A stretch of 64,000 nt of DNA from Paraburkholderia youngii (GTDB lineage: Bacteria; Pseudomonadota; Gammaproteobacteria; Burkholderiales; Burkholderiaceae), in assembly GCF_013366925.1 (NCBI RefSeq), contig NZ_JAALDK010000001.1, positions 6,508,001 through 6,572,000 of the forward strand, given 5' to 3'. Shown piece by piece: positions 44,546 through 52,696 of this stretch. A program made the translations under genes and the position numbers. How positions within the stretch are numbered: the first letter of the stretch is position 1; each line of letters starts with the position of its first letter. The notes below the pieces were generated by a model, which was not told where the DNA came from, did not search any database, and saw only the letters and a program-made list of their open reading frames with translations.

Positions 44546-45277
44546 TCAGAGATCAACGAAACGTGGCAACAGGTCCTGATCGGCGAGGCGGATTTCGATA
44601 TCATTTGCCGCCTTGACGTGCTCCCGGTTGTGCACATCGAAGACTTCATCCGTCACGCTGACGACGATCGTGCCTTGCTGCTTGCCATCGCGCATGACAG
44701 GGATAAGGTCGCGCGCTTCAGGCACCTGGGTCAGCGTGAGAACGTGCGGCAGGTAGAGCATCCAGCTTACGCTTGGGCGGTCGTCGAATACCTGCTTTTC
44801 GAAATACCTTCGAGGGCCGAACGTCACATAGAACGAATCGTAAATCTCAGCAATCTTGGCAACGACTTCGGCAACGGATCGGAATCCACCGAGCCGAGAT
44901 GATGCGTAGCTTTTTTCATCCATAGCTAGTTCAAAAGATTGGGGCAAAAGCCTGCCACCATCAATTGAAATCGAGAATGCCGCCCCGCTGTCATCTGCCT
45001 GGGTGCCATTCCAAATACCGATAGTCTTCGGCGCATCGTCAGCTTTACCCTTATAGCGGTCAACGACTTCATTCATTGCATCCTTCGTCGGGCGATCGTC
45101 TTCGTAAGCGCGATACTTTAGCGCCTCCCCAAGATCGTCCCCTTTGAGATACCAGTTTTCGAGCAGCCGGTCTTTCCGCGCCAGCAATTCGATAACCGGC
45201 CGAAGACGTTCAAAATGGAAGAGAAAGGCTCTGGAGGGAATGTTGTCAGCGTCTCGATGCTGCGAAAACAGATTCAT
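44546..45277 (-). CDS. Imm52-like immunity protein, copy 1
   Basis: Protein of 243 aa without signal peptide. It resembles the Imm52 family that accompanies Tox-REase-5 toxins: NWYLKGDDLGEALKYRA near residues 41-57 and IGIWNG near 86-91, with an acidic overall composition. It lies 7 bases after the stop of a dead toxin gene (45285-45910), so it is an orphan immunity gene that may still protect against kin carrying the active toxin. The last 90 residues are almost the same as copy 2 (46360-47088) while the first 150 are diverged. Confidence 0.7.
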   Translation of the reverse strand: MNLFSQHRDADNIPSRAFLFHFERLRPVIELLARKDRLLENWYLKGDDLGEALKYRAYEDDRPTKDAMNEVVDRYKGKADDAPKTIGIWNGTQADDSGAAFSISIDGGRLLPQSFELAMDEKSYASSRLGGFRSVAEVVAKIAEIYDSFYVTFGPRRYFEKQVFDDRPSVSWMLYLPHVLTLTQVPEARDLIPVMRDGKQQGTIVVSVTDEVFDVHNREHVKAANDIEIRLADQDLLPRFVDL

Positions 45278-45284
45278 GGCCGAC

Positions 45285-45910
45285 TCACGGTTGATAGGTA
45301 GAAGAAACGCCGTTGGCTGCGAGAGTTCGCAGCATGTAAGCGCAGGTCTTCGGCGTTTGAAAGTACGACATTAGTCTCGCGGGCGGATTGGCGCGCACAA
45401 TCGTCCCTTGCGTCTTTATCTGATCTTGCATCGAATCGAAACCGGTGAAGAAGCGCAACACTTCGCCGTCGTCCTTTATGAACTGATCGTAGTTTCCCTT
45501 CGCCTCCTGCAAGAGGCATTGCGAGGGCTGGAACCCGTCAAAGTCCGTGGCAAACCATTCCCACTCCGTATTCCAGCCCTAGGTGGTCTCACGGCCCTTT
45601 CCATCCGTGGTTATCCCATATTCGAATCCGGTAATGCGTGCCTGATAGCGGCGCGGCTCAGGGTTCATGCTGTGGTTCTTTTGCACCTTTTCGCCACCCT
45701 TCTCAGCGTGCACTTGCACGGCCTCTCACGCTCGCGGGACCGGTCACGCGACAGTTCGCCCCAACCGCCGTCTGCACGCGCACCCGTGCCGCTGCTGCCC
45801 GCAGGGCCAGCAGACGGTGCGACAGCGGGGACCGGAACAGGCATAGGCGTTGCCTGCGCCATTGCGTGTGCTGCGCGTGCGAGCGTCGCCGGGAATGGAA
45901 TAGCCATCAA
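45285..45910 (-). pseudogene. Tox-REase-5-like toxin, inactivated copy
   Basis: Aligned with the intact copy at 47095-47721, this gene has two lesions. One base is missing near 45706 (CTTCTCAGCGTGCACT against CTTCTCGGGCGGGCACT), which shifts the frame after about 68 codons. A CAG codon has also become TAG (45586-45584 region; ETTQGWN position). After the lesions the reading frame still encodes the toxin core (DFDGFQPSQCLLQEAKGNYD) and a C-terminus ending NGVSSTYQP. The last 50 residues differ strongly from the intact copy. It would not yield a full toxin. Confidence 0.85.
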
Positions 45911-46143
45911 CGTTTCTCGTTCATTTCCTGGTGTCTTTTTCGCGTTACCTGCATTGACATTTCGAATCGCTGTTCAGCCGGAACCCCGGGCTTGTGCAGC
46001 CATGCTATGACCGCCGGAATAAAGTCCACATAGTTGCGATCTTCATAGGCTTTCAGAAGCGCCCTGAAAAGCTCACGCTCGCTCTTGCCGTGCCATACGG
46101 CATTGAGCGCATGCAACACCCCCGGGTCCCAGAAGCGCAGCAA
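45907..46143 (-). pseudogene. fused remnant of DUF4123 and small-protein genes
   Basis: The segment reads LLRFWDPGVLHALNAVWHGK and SERELFRA, matching the DUF4123 protein at 48019. It then continues directly into LLKAYEDRNYVDFIPAVIAW and LHKPGVPAEQRFEM of the small protein at 47718. The parts between, including the DUF4123 end and the middle of the small protein, are deleted. It is the upstream part of the decayed duplicate cassette. Confidence 0.8.
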
Positions 46144-46356
46144 CGTATTGGCCTTGGCTGAAATGATGAAGTGCCGGTTGTCGCCGCGTGAAGCCTGTGA
46201 TGGCGTCGAGCCGACGCCTGACGAAGATCGGGCCGCTATCGAACAGGCAGATGAAGCCGGTAAGCGCGAAGAGGTGTTGCAACGACTCGCAACGCAACGG
46301 CACAAGTGGCATCGTGAGGGAGCACCGCACGGCGTCAATCGGTGGATGCACGTCAA
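46144..46356. other. unexplained segment between the two cassettes
   Basis: 213 bases that have no counterpart in the intact cassette. The plus-strand frame starting at 46160 reads MMKCRLSPREACDGVEPTPD, then EDRAAIEQADEAGKREEVLQ and RLATQRHKWHREGAPHG, a plausible amphipathic helical protein piece that runs against the strand of its neighbours. No ribosome-binding site is obvious. It is probably an inserted gene fragment. Confidence 0.4.
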
Positions 46357-46359
46357 AAC

Positions 46360-47088
46360 TCAAAGGTCAACGAATCGTGGCAACAAATCCTGATCTGCCA
46401 GACGAATCTCGATATCGTTAGACGCCTTGACGTGATCGCGGTTGTTCACGTCGAAGACGTCATCCGTCACGCTGACAATGATCGTGCCTTGCTGCTTGTC
46501 TTCCCGCATGACAGGGATAAGAGCGCGCGCTTCGGGCACTTGGGCCTGCGTGAGAACGTGCGGCAGGTAGAGCATCCAGCTAACGCCTAAACGATCGTCG
46601 AAGACCTGTTGATCTTGATAGGCTCGTGGCCCGAACGTTACGTACAACGCCTCGTAGATAATGGCGACTTCGGAGACGAATTCTCCAATCGCGTCATAGA
46701 GTCCAAGCCGCGAACTATCGTCACTCTTTTCGCCAAGGGAAATTTCGAAAATATCGGACAATTCACCACTATCGAACGATACCGAAATCAACGCATTGTG
46801 ATAGACGGACTGTTGACCGTTCCAGCAGAGGACCGATTTCGGATCTTTTTCACGCCCATCATATTCTTTGGAAAGAAGGGCTAGTGCGGTTGCCGACGGC
46901 TCGGAATTTGCAAATACAGGCCGCTGCAGTGACTCAGAAATCGAATCGGCACTCAGATACCAGCTTCCACCTAGCGTTTCGTCCTTGTTTGCGAGCCGCT
47001 CGATAATGCGGCGAAGTCTGCGAAGATGGAATTCAAAATCTCCCCGCCGAATGCCGGACTTATCGCGATGCTGTGAAAATAGATGCAT
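46360..47088 (-). CDS. Imm52-like immunity protein, copy 2
   Basis: Protein of 242 aa, paralogous to the gene at 44546. Shared starts (FSQHRD) and nearly identical last 90 residues (YVTFGPRAYQDQQVFDDR, SWMLYLPHVL, NDIEIRLADQDLLPRFVDL) flank a diverged N-terminal 150. The Imm52-type marks SWYLSADSISESL and LCWNG are present. It starts 6 bases after the stop of the intact toxin, so it is the cognate antitoxin. Predicted cytosolic. Confidence 0.72.
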   Translation of the reverse strand: MHLFSQHRDKSGIRRGDFEFHLRRLRRIIERLANKDETLGGSWYLSADSISESLQRPVFANSEPSATALALLSKEYDGREKDPKSVLCWNGQQSVYHNALISVSFDSGELSDIFEISLGEKSDDSSRLGLYDAIGEFVSEVAIIYEALYVTFGPRAYQDQQVFDDRLGVSWMLYLPHVLTQAQVPEARALIPVMREDKQQGTIIVSVTDDVFDVNNRDHVKASNDIEIRLADQDLLPRFVDL

Positions 47089-47094
47089 GTTGAC

Positions 47095-47721
47095 TCACGG
47101 TTGATATACGGAAGGGACGCTTGCGGCTCGAAGAGCGGACATCATGTAAGTTCTTGTTCGAGGTGTTTCGAAATACCACATGAGCTTTGATGGCGGATTT
47201 GCACGAACCAGCATACTCTGTTTCCGAATCGTTTCCCCCATCACCTTGAAACCTTGAAAGGGGAATATTGGCATATTCTGCTGATTCAAAAACTGATCAT
47301 AGTTTCCCTTGGCTTCCTGCAAGAGGCATTGGGAAGGCTGAAATCCATCAAAGTCTGTGCCAAGCCACGCCCACTCCATATTCCAGCCCTGGCTGGTTTC
47401 CCTGCCCTTTCCGTCCGTCACAATTCCATAGTCAAACCCTGTAATACGGGCTTGGTAGCGTCGCGGTTCAGGATTCATGCTGTGATTCCTCTGCACCTTT
47501 TCGCCACCCTTCTCGGGCGGGCACTTGCACGGCCTTTCGCGTTCGCGGGACCGGTCACGCGCTAGTTCGCCCCATCCGCCGTCTGCACGCGCACCCGTGC
47601 CGCTGCTGCCCGCAGGGCCAGCAGACGGTGCGACAGCGGGGACCGGAACAGGCATCGGCGTTGCCTGCGCCATCGCGTTTGCTGCGCGTGCGAGCGTCGC
47701 CGGGAATGGAATAGCCATCAA
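47095..47721 (-). CDS. Tox-REase-5-like toxin, intact
   Basis: Protein of 208 aa. N-terminal 60 residues: Ala/Pro-rich (MAQATPMPVPVPAVAPSAG), then Gly/Arg-rich, then PCKCPPEKGG. The C-terminal 125 residues match the restriction-endonuclease-fold toxin family Tox-REase-5: YQARITGFDYGIV, WNMEWAWLGTDFDGFQPSQC, LLQEAKGNYDQF. The D, E and K of DFDGF...EAK fit a PD-(D/E)xK nuclease site. It is probably a type VI secretion cargo that degrades DNA in target cells. It overlaps the preceding gene by 4 bases; the immunity gene follows after 6 bases. Confidence 0.75.
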   Translation of the reverse strand: MMAIPFPATLARAANAMAQATPMPVPVPAVAPSAGPAGSSGTGARADGGWGELARDRSRERERPCKCPPEKGGEKVQRNHSMNPEPRRYQARITGFDYGIVTDGKGRETSQGWNMEWAWLGTDFDGFQPSQCLLQEAKGNYDQFLNQQNMPIFPFQGFKVMGETIRKQSMLVRANPPSKLMWYFETPRTRTYMMSALRAASVPSVYQP

Positions 47722-48062
47722 CGTTTCTCCTTCATTTCCTGTTGTCTTTTTCGCGTTGCCTGCATCAGGATTTCGAATCGCTGTTCAGCCGGAACGCCGG
47801 GCTTGTGCAGCCATGCTATGACCTCCGGAATCCAGTAAAACCCCGGCGTGGTTGCTTCCACGTACAGGAAATCGACTATCGGCCCGTCATGTGTAAAACG
47901 GAGCATCCTTGTCTGCGCAAAGGCCCCATCAAGCCGGTCGCGCAAGGTCGGATCATTGGCCAGCGCGGGATAATCGCGCACGATATGACCGCAGATAAAG
48001 TCCACGTAGTTGCGGTCTTCATAGGCTTTCAGAAGCGCCCATTGTCCTTCGGTAAATTCCAT
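47718..48062 (-). CDS. small T6SS-cassette protein of unknown function
   Basis: Protein of 114 aa starting MEFTEGQWALLKAYEDRNYVDF and containing VIAWLHKPGVPAEQRFEILMQ. The C-terminus is strongly basic/acidic helical (ATRKRQQEMKEKR). I do not recognise a named family. It lies between a DUF4123 adaptor and the toxin, overlapping the first by 44 bases and the second by 4. It is therefore translated with them and may help load the toxin. A truncated copy is present at 45907. Confidence 0.7.
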   Translation of the reverse strand: MEFTEGQWALLKAYEDRNYVDFICGHIVRDYPALANDPTLRDRLDGAFAQTRMLRFTHDGPIVDFLYVEATTPGFYWIPEVIAWLHKPGVPAEQRFEILMQATRKRQQEMKEKR

Positions 48063-48552
48063 TGTCGTCGATGGTGAACCGTCGTCCTTCGTTGAGGTAG
48101 TGCCACGCGTCGGCAGCCCTGAAAAGCTCACGCTCGCTCTTGCCGCGGCATACCGCATCGAGCGCATGCAACACCCTTGGGTCCCAGAAGCGCAGCAGGG
48201 CCGACCGTCCTTTTGGTATTCGGGTATGCAGGTGCGGGCGCAGCTTTGCGGCCTGCCGCTCAAGGCTCTCTGCGGTACTCAGCCAGATCACGCCAGGGCG
48301 GGCCTGTTCGAGTTCGCGCAGGTCCGCAATAAACTCGCGCGCCATCTTCGGATCAAGCAGCCACGGCCCCGCGTGTGCGAGTGCCATCTCGTGCGTTCCC
48401 GCGAACAGCGAAACCGCCCGATCGGTTTCGGCCGTGAGTTGCTGGCCGGTATGCTGCTGGTACTGGATACCGTCCACCAGCGCCAGCACGTGGCCGCTGT
48501 AGCGCCGTTGCCCGTACTGGCGAAGCTGTTCATTGACAGAGGCGGGCATCAT
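48019..48552 (-). CDS. DUF4123 T6SS effector adaptor/chaperone
   Basis: Protein of 177 aa with the DUF4123 pattern: VLALVDGIQY near residues 22-31, GPWLLDPK in the middle, LRPHLHTRIPKGRSALLRFWDPRVLHAL in segments. DUF4123 proteins bind an effector and hand it to its VgrG spike. No vgrG gene is visible in the window; it may lie elsewhere. ATG at 48552 overlaps the preceding stop (TGATG). Confidence 0.8.
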   Translation of the reverse strand: MMPASVNEQLRQYGQRRYSGHVLALVDGIQYQQHTGQQLTAETDRAVSLFAGTHEMALAHAGPWLLDPKMAREFIADLRELEQARPGVIWLSTAESLERQAAKLRPHLHTRIPKGRSALLRFWDPRVLHALDAVCRGKSERELFRAADAWHYLNEGRRFTIDDNGIYRRTMGASESL

Positions 48553-48911
48553 CAGCGCTCCAGGGTCATCGCACCTTGCCCGGCAGCGCGGATCATGCAA
48601 TCGAGACAGATAGACGACTGCGGAAGCACCGGCCGGGGCGTTGCGCCGTAGCCCGATGACGGGCCTTTTTTCTGTGGAGTATCCGGAGAGCGTCCGCGAC
48701 AATTGCATGCCCATCCGTAACCCAGGGCTTCGGCCATCTCATAGCCGGTTGCATACGACTTCAAACTATCGAACGGAAACCATTCGCCGGTTTCAGCGTT
48801 CAGCGCCATTGCCGACGGCATTGGCGGGAAGTTTGAGTAGAGGGAATAGGTGATACGACAAAGCTGGCACTCTTCCATGCCCCGGGTTTCATCCTGCTTC
48901 TGTTTTTCCAT
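48552..48911 (-). CDS. cysteine-rich protein of unknown function
   Basis: Protein of 119 aa, first gene of the cassette. It has three cysteine pairs: C15/C18 (CQLC), C69/C71 (CNC) and C102/C105 (CLDC), suggesting a metal-binding fold. It has no signal peptide and I do not recognise the family. Translational overlap with the DUF4123 gene implies a joint role. ATG at 48911 follows AGAGGTCAG. Confidence 0.7.
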   Translation of the reverse strand: MEKQKQDETRGMEECQLCRITYSLYSNFPPMPSAMALNAETGEWFPFDSLKSYATGYEMAEALGYGWACNCRGRSPDTPQKKGPSSGYGATPRPVLPQSSICLDCMIRAAGQGAMTLER

Positions 48912-49285
48912 CTGACCTCTGCTGTTTTCCAGAACACACCCGACGAATTAACCATCGAAAACGCAACACGGTCAACGGCTTTAAATTGAGATAAAACCTT
49001 TTTGACAACTATTTACTATGGTGTCGGGTATCTCTATTTCTGTTGCATATTCCTGCTCACGCAGGATGACTAAAAAAGGCGGCATTGCGCCCCGACCATT
49101 AACGGCCTTTCCGGTTAGCGGGTGCGTAATCGTCGACTCCGTGGCGTGTCAAAGTGCATTGCTTTCAAAGATGCAATGGAATTGTCACGTAACGTTCTTA
49201 GACTGCGCCCGAAGCAATAATTTCAATAATCGGGCGAGGTCTCGCGAAGACGACATCCGTCCAGCGCGTAGAGGATTGACATCGT
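48912..49285. other. intergenic region between divergent T6SS cargo and phosphoesterase genes
   Basis: 374 bases, more AT-rich than its surroundings around 48960-49020. It must hold the promoters of both divergent units. TTGACA at 49001-49006 is a possible -35 element, but no matching -10 could be fixed. No gene is seen. Confidence 0.4.
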
Positions 49286-51193
49286 ATGGATTTTTCAAAG
49301 AACAAGAGTCGGATGTTGCGGGTGAGCGCTTGTGCGCTGCTGGCCAGCATCGGTGTGGCGGCGGGCCTGAGCGCGTGTGGCGGCAGCAACAGCATGGTTC
49401 CCCAGGTGTCGGGCCAGGTGCTCGGCAGCTACATCCAGAATGCGAAGGTCTGTCTCGACCTCAACGACAACGGCAAGTGCGATAGCGGCGAGCCCTATGC
49501 GGTGACCGATGCCAAGGGCAAATTCTCCATTGGCGACGCGAGCAACGGCGGCTGGAAGAATGTGGTCGCCGATCTGACCAACGCGCGGGAAAACGATGCC
49601 AATGGCAACAACATGGGCACCCAGTTCGGTTCCGGTACGTTCTTCCGCGCGCCCAAGGGCGCGACGGGCACCGTCAGCGCCATCACCACGCAACTGGCTC
49701 AACTGGTGGCGGGCGGCGCCACGCTCGACGACGCAAAGAGCACGCTCGCAGCCAGGTACGGCAGCGTGCCGGCCGACAAGCTGCTCGGCGACTTCAACAG
49801 CGACAGCAGCCTTGCCAGCCTGAAGACCGCAAGCGACAACTACATCAAAGCGGTGGTCGGAGCAAAAGCGGTGCGCCACGTTTTCGTGATCACGATGGAA
49901 AACAAGGACTACGAGGAGTCTTTTGGCACGACTGCGGCCACCAGTGGCCAGGACCCTTACCTGAAGTCGCTCGCGACGCAGGGCGCGATGCTGACCAACT
50001 ACTACGGTACGGGTCACGTCAGCCTCGATAACTACATCTCGATGATGAGCGGTCAACCCTCGACGGTGGATACCGAGACCGACTGCTTCGCCCTCTGGTC
50101 CGACATCGTCGATGCCGGCGACTACACCGATCCGGTCAACGGTGCCAAGCTGCTCAAGGCTGGCACGGATGCAAACGGTCACGTCGGTGGCGGCTGTGTG
50201 TATCCGGCGCGCGTCAAGACGCTTGCCAACCAGCTCGATAACGCCAAGTTCGCCTGGAAGGGCTACATGGGCGACATGGGTAACGACCTGAACCGCGACG
50301 GCACGAAGACGTGCAGCTTCCCGACCCGTACCGCGAAGCTGGCGGGCACTGATCCCGCCAAGGCGGTCGACGGTACGCAGTCGGCTTCGGCGGGTTCCGC
50401 GTCCGGCGACGTCATCGCGGACGCCTACGCAACGCGTCACAATCCGTTCGTGTACTTTCACTCGATCATCGACGACATCGAATATTGCGACCAGCACGTC
50501 GTGAATCTGGACGCAAACCTGGAAAACGATCTGAAGTCGATCGACACCACGCCGAACCTCGTGTTCATCACGCCGAACCTGTGCGATGACGGCCATGACG
50601 GCGACGGCACGGGCGCGGCAGGCAAGGGCTGCAAGAGCGGCGCACCGGGCGGTCTGACTTCGATCGACGCGTTCCTGAAAAAGTGGATTCCTATCATCCA
50701 GGCTTCGCCGGCTTACCAGCGCGATGGTTTGATCGTCATCAACTTCGATGAGTCGAATGCGTCCAGCGGCGGTTATAGCCCGTCCCTCAACGGCACGACG
50801 CTGCAACTGATGATCAACCTGACTGGCGCGTCGACCGCCAACCAGCAGAGCGGTCCTAATGTGACGCGTCCCGAGGACGAGTTCCTGATGGCGAACTATC
50901 CGATTTCCGCTGCTGCGGGATTGCTTGGTTCGGCAAGTGCTTCGGCGCTTACGGCAGCATTCCCGGCGGCGACCACGTTCAGCCTCGGCATGCACTACAA
51001 CGGCGTTGGCGGCGACCGCACCGGGGCCGTGCTGTTGTCGCCGTTCATCAAGGCGGGTACGACCACCGCTACGGGCTACAACCACTACTCGCTGCTCAAG
51101 AGCCTGGAAAACATATTCGGTATTCCGCAGTATCTGGGCTATGCAAACGATGTGAATCTGACGGCCTTCGGCTCCGACATCTTCACTCAGTAA
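49286..51193 (+). CDS. phosphoesterase-family lipoprotein (phospholipase C / acid phosphatase-like)
   Basis: Protein of 635 aa. Lipoprotein signal with lipobox LSACGG, Cys near residue 31. Residues 40-185 form an EF-hand-like/carbohydrate-binding type domain (CLDLNDNGKCDSGEPYAVTD). The phosphoesterase domain (PF04185 type) starts at VRHVFVITMENKDYEESFG near 192-210 and contains NYYGTGHVSLDNYISMMSGQ and YFHSIIDDIEYC. The latter part holds VINFDESNASSGGY and a conserved HYSLLKSLENIFGI close to the end. It probably hydrolyses phosphoesters at the cell surface. The next gene starts 6 bases after its stop. Confidence 0.85.
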   Translation: MDFSKNKSRMLRVSACALLASIGVAAGLSACGGSNSMVPQVSGQVLGSYIQNAKVCLDLNDNGKCDSGEPYAVTDAKGKFSIGDASNGGWKNVVADLTNARENDANGNNMGTQFGSGTFFRAPKGATGTVSAITTQLAQLVAGGATLDDAKSTLAARYGSVPADKLLGDFNSDSSLASLKTASDNYIKAVVGAKAVRHVFVITMENKDYEESFGTTAATSGQDPYLKSLATQGAMLTNYYGTGHVSLDNYISMMSGQPSTVDTETDCFALWSDIVDAGDYTDPVNGAKLLKAGTDANGHVGGGCVYPARVKTLANQLDNAKFAWKGYMGDMGNDLNRDGTKTCSFPTRTAKLAGTDPAKAVDGTQSASAGSASGDVIADAYATRHNPFVYFHSIIDDIEYCDQHVVNLDANLENDLKSIDTTPNLVFITPNLCDDGHDGDGTGAAGKGCKSGAPGGLTSIDAFLKKWIPIIQASPAYQRDGLIVINFDESNASSGGYSPSLNGTTLQLMINLTGASTANQQSGPNVTRPEDEFLMANYPISAAAGLLGSASASALTAAFPAATTFSLGMHYNGVGGDRTGAVLLSPFIKAGTTTATGYNHYSLLKSLENIFGIPQYLGYANDVNLTAFGSDIFTQ

Positions 51194-51199
51194 AGATCG

Positions 51200-52483
51200 A
51201 TGGCTTTGCACTTTACGAAAGGGACCGCCCGGGGGGCGGCCCTTTTTCTCTTTGCGAGTTTCTTCCTCACGGCCTGCGGCCCCAAGGAAGAGGCGATCAG
51301 CACCGCAGCCGCCGCGACACCCCCCGCGGCAACTTCCGCAGCGCCTTCCAACAAGGACATGGCCGAGATCGGCAAGTTGGCCTTTTTCGATCCGTCGCTG
51401 TCGGCGTCGGGCCGGCAGTCGTGTGCGAGCTGTCACAGCCCTGATCGTGCCTATGGGCCGCCCAATGGCCTCGCCGTGCAACCGGGCGGCGCCGATATGA
51501 AGCACTACGGCACGCGTGCCGTGCCATCGCTGCGCTATCTGCGGCGCGTGCCGATCTGGACGCACACGTATGCGAGCAGCGCCAAGGAACGCATGGAGGA
51601 TGGCGACAACATGCCTTCCGGCGGCTACACCTGGGATGGGCGCTTCGACCGTCCGGCAGACCAGGCCGCGTTCCCGCTTTTGAATCCGGACGAGATGGCC
51701 AACGCGGACGCTGCCGCGGTCGCGAGCAGATTGAGCAGGAGCGCTTACGCTGCGCGTTTCCGTGCCGTGTTCGGTCAAGACATCTTCTCGCGTCCGGCCG
51801 ACGCCCTCGCAGCGCTCGGCAAGTCGCTGGAGCGCTTCCAGTTCGACGATCCGAGCTTTCAGCCGTTCGACAGCAAGTTCGATCGCGTGCTGGACGGCAA
51901 GGCGCAGTTCACTACGCAGGAGGCGCGGGGCTTCAGCCTGTTCGTCGATCCCGAGCGAGGCAACTGCGCGTCGTGTCACCTGGTCGACAAGGGCGCGGCC
52001 GGTGCGCATCCGACGCTTTCCGACTACAACTTCCAGACACTGGGCGTGCCACGCAACCCGGAGATTCCGGCCAACGCCGATCCGAAGTACTACGACCTGG
52101 GTTTGTGCGGCCCGATGCGGACCGACAAGACCGACAACAAGTGGTACTGCGGCATGTTCAGAACGCCCACGCTGCGCAACACCGCAACCCGCCAGGTGTT
52201 TTTCCATAACGGCCGCTTACACACGCTCGAAGATGCTTTGCGCTTTTACGTGCAACGCGACACGAACCCGGGCAAGTGGTATCCGCATGCCGGTGGCAAG
52301 CAGCAGTTCGACGACCTGCCAGTGCAATACCAGAGCAACGTCGACCATCGCACCGCGCCGATGACGAATCACAAAGGCGGCAAGCCGGTCTGGTCGGACA
52401 GCGATATCCGCGACGTGATCGCCTTTCTGGAGACATTGAATGACAGCGACGCAGAGGCGAACAAAAAGGTCGCAGCGCATTGA
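51200..52483 (+). CDS. di-haem cytochrome c peroxidase / MauG-like lipoprotein
   Basis: Protein of 427 aa. Lipoprotein signal FFLTACGP (Cys 26). Two CxxCH haem motifs: C75-x-x-C78-H79 (SCASCHSPDRAYG) and C256-x-x-C259-H260 (NCASCHLVDKG). Other features of the family include PSLSASGRQSC and TPTLRNTATRQVFFHNG near residues 325-340. It reduces peroxide with electrons from cytochrome c, in the periplasm. ATG at 51200 is 6 bases after the phosphoesterase stop. The hairpin that should end that gene lies inside its first 16 codons. Confidence 0.88.
   Translation: MALHFTKGTARGAALFLFASFFLTACGPKEEAISTAAAATPPAATSAAPSNKDMAEIGKLAFFDPSLSASGRQSCASCHSPDRAYGPPNGLAVQPGGADMKHYGTRAVPSLRYLRRVPIWTHTYASSAKERMEDGDNMPSGGYTWDGRFDRPADQAAFPLLNPDEMANADAAAVASRLSRSAYAARFRAVFGQDIFSRPADALAALGKSLERFQFDDPSFQPFDSKFDRVLDGKAQFTTQEARGFSLFVDPERGNCASCHLVDKGAAGAHPTLSDYNFQTLGVPRNPEIPANADPKYYDLGLCGPMRTDKTDNKWYCGMFRTPTLRNTATRQVFFHNGRLHTLEDALRFYVQRDTNPGKWYPHAGGKQQFDDLPVQYQSNVDHRTAPMTNHKGGKPVWSDSDIRDVIAFLETLNDSDAEANKKVAAH
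51219..51249 (+). terminator. intrinsic-terminator-like hairpin inside the cytochrome gene
   Basis: AAGGGACCGCCC followed by GGG and GGGCGGCCCTTTTTCTCTTT: a stem with a single bulged A and a five-T tract. It overlaps codons 7-17 of the cytochrome gene. It may terminate the phosphoesterase transcript or attenuate the downstream gene. Confidence 0.6.
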
Positions 52484-52696
52484 GGTCGCGGCGGAATACC
52501 GATTCAAGGGGTCCAGGCGTAGAGAGGACGAAGCGCCGAAACAACCAGTGGTTCCGGAGCGGGGCTTCGGCGCGCGCAGCGCCGCCGGAAGAAGGCTTCC
52601 AGCGATTGAGACGGTTGCAGCGGTCGTTAAAACGCGTCCCGTGGGGAGCCAGTGGGGAAGTTGCGGCAACTGCGCGGAAACGGCGAAGACGGTCTG

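Noticed and set aside
46073..46363. 96-codon minus frame in the decayed T6SS cassette
   Set aside because: It uses a different frame from the DUF4123 homology and ends inside it; it is a shadow of the remnant.
49001..49030. Sigma-70 promoter with TTGACA upstream of the phosphoesterase gene
   Set aside because: The -35 word is perfect but no acceptable -10 hexamer follows at 16-18 bases, so it was not listed as a promoter.
49295..52207. Minus-strand open frame of 970 codons opposite the phosphoesterase and peroxidase genes
   Set aside because: Composition is Arg/His/Val-rich without any recognisable domain. It is the mirror of two well-supported plus-strand genes in high-GC DNA, where long antisense frames arise from codon bias.
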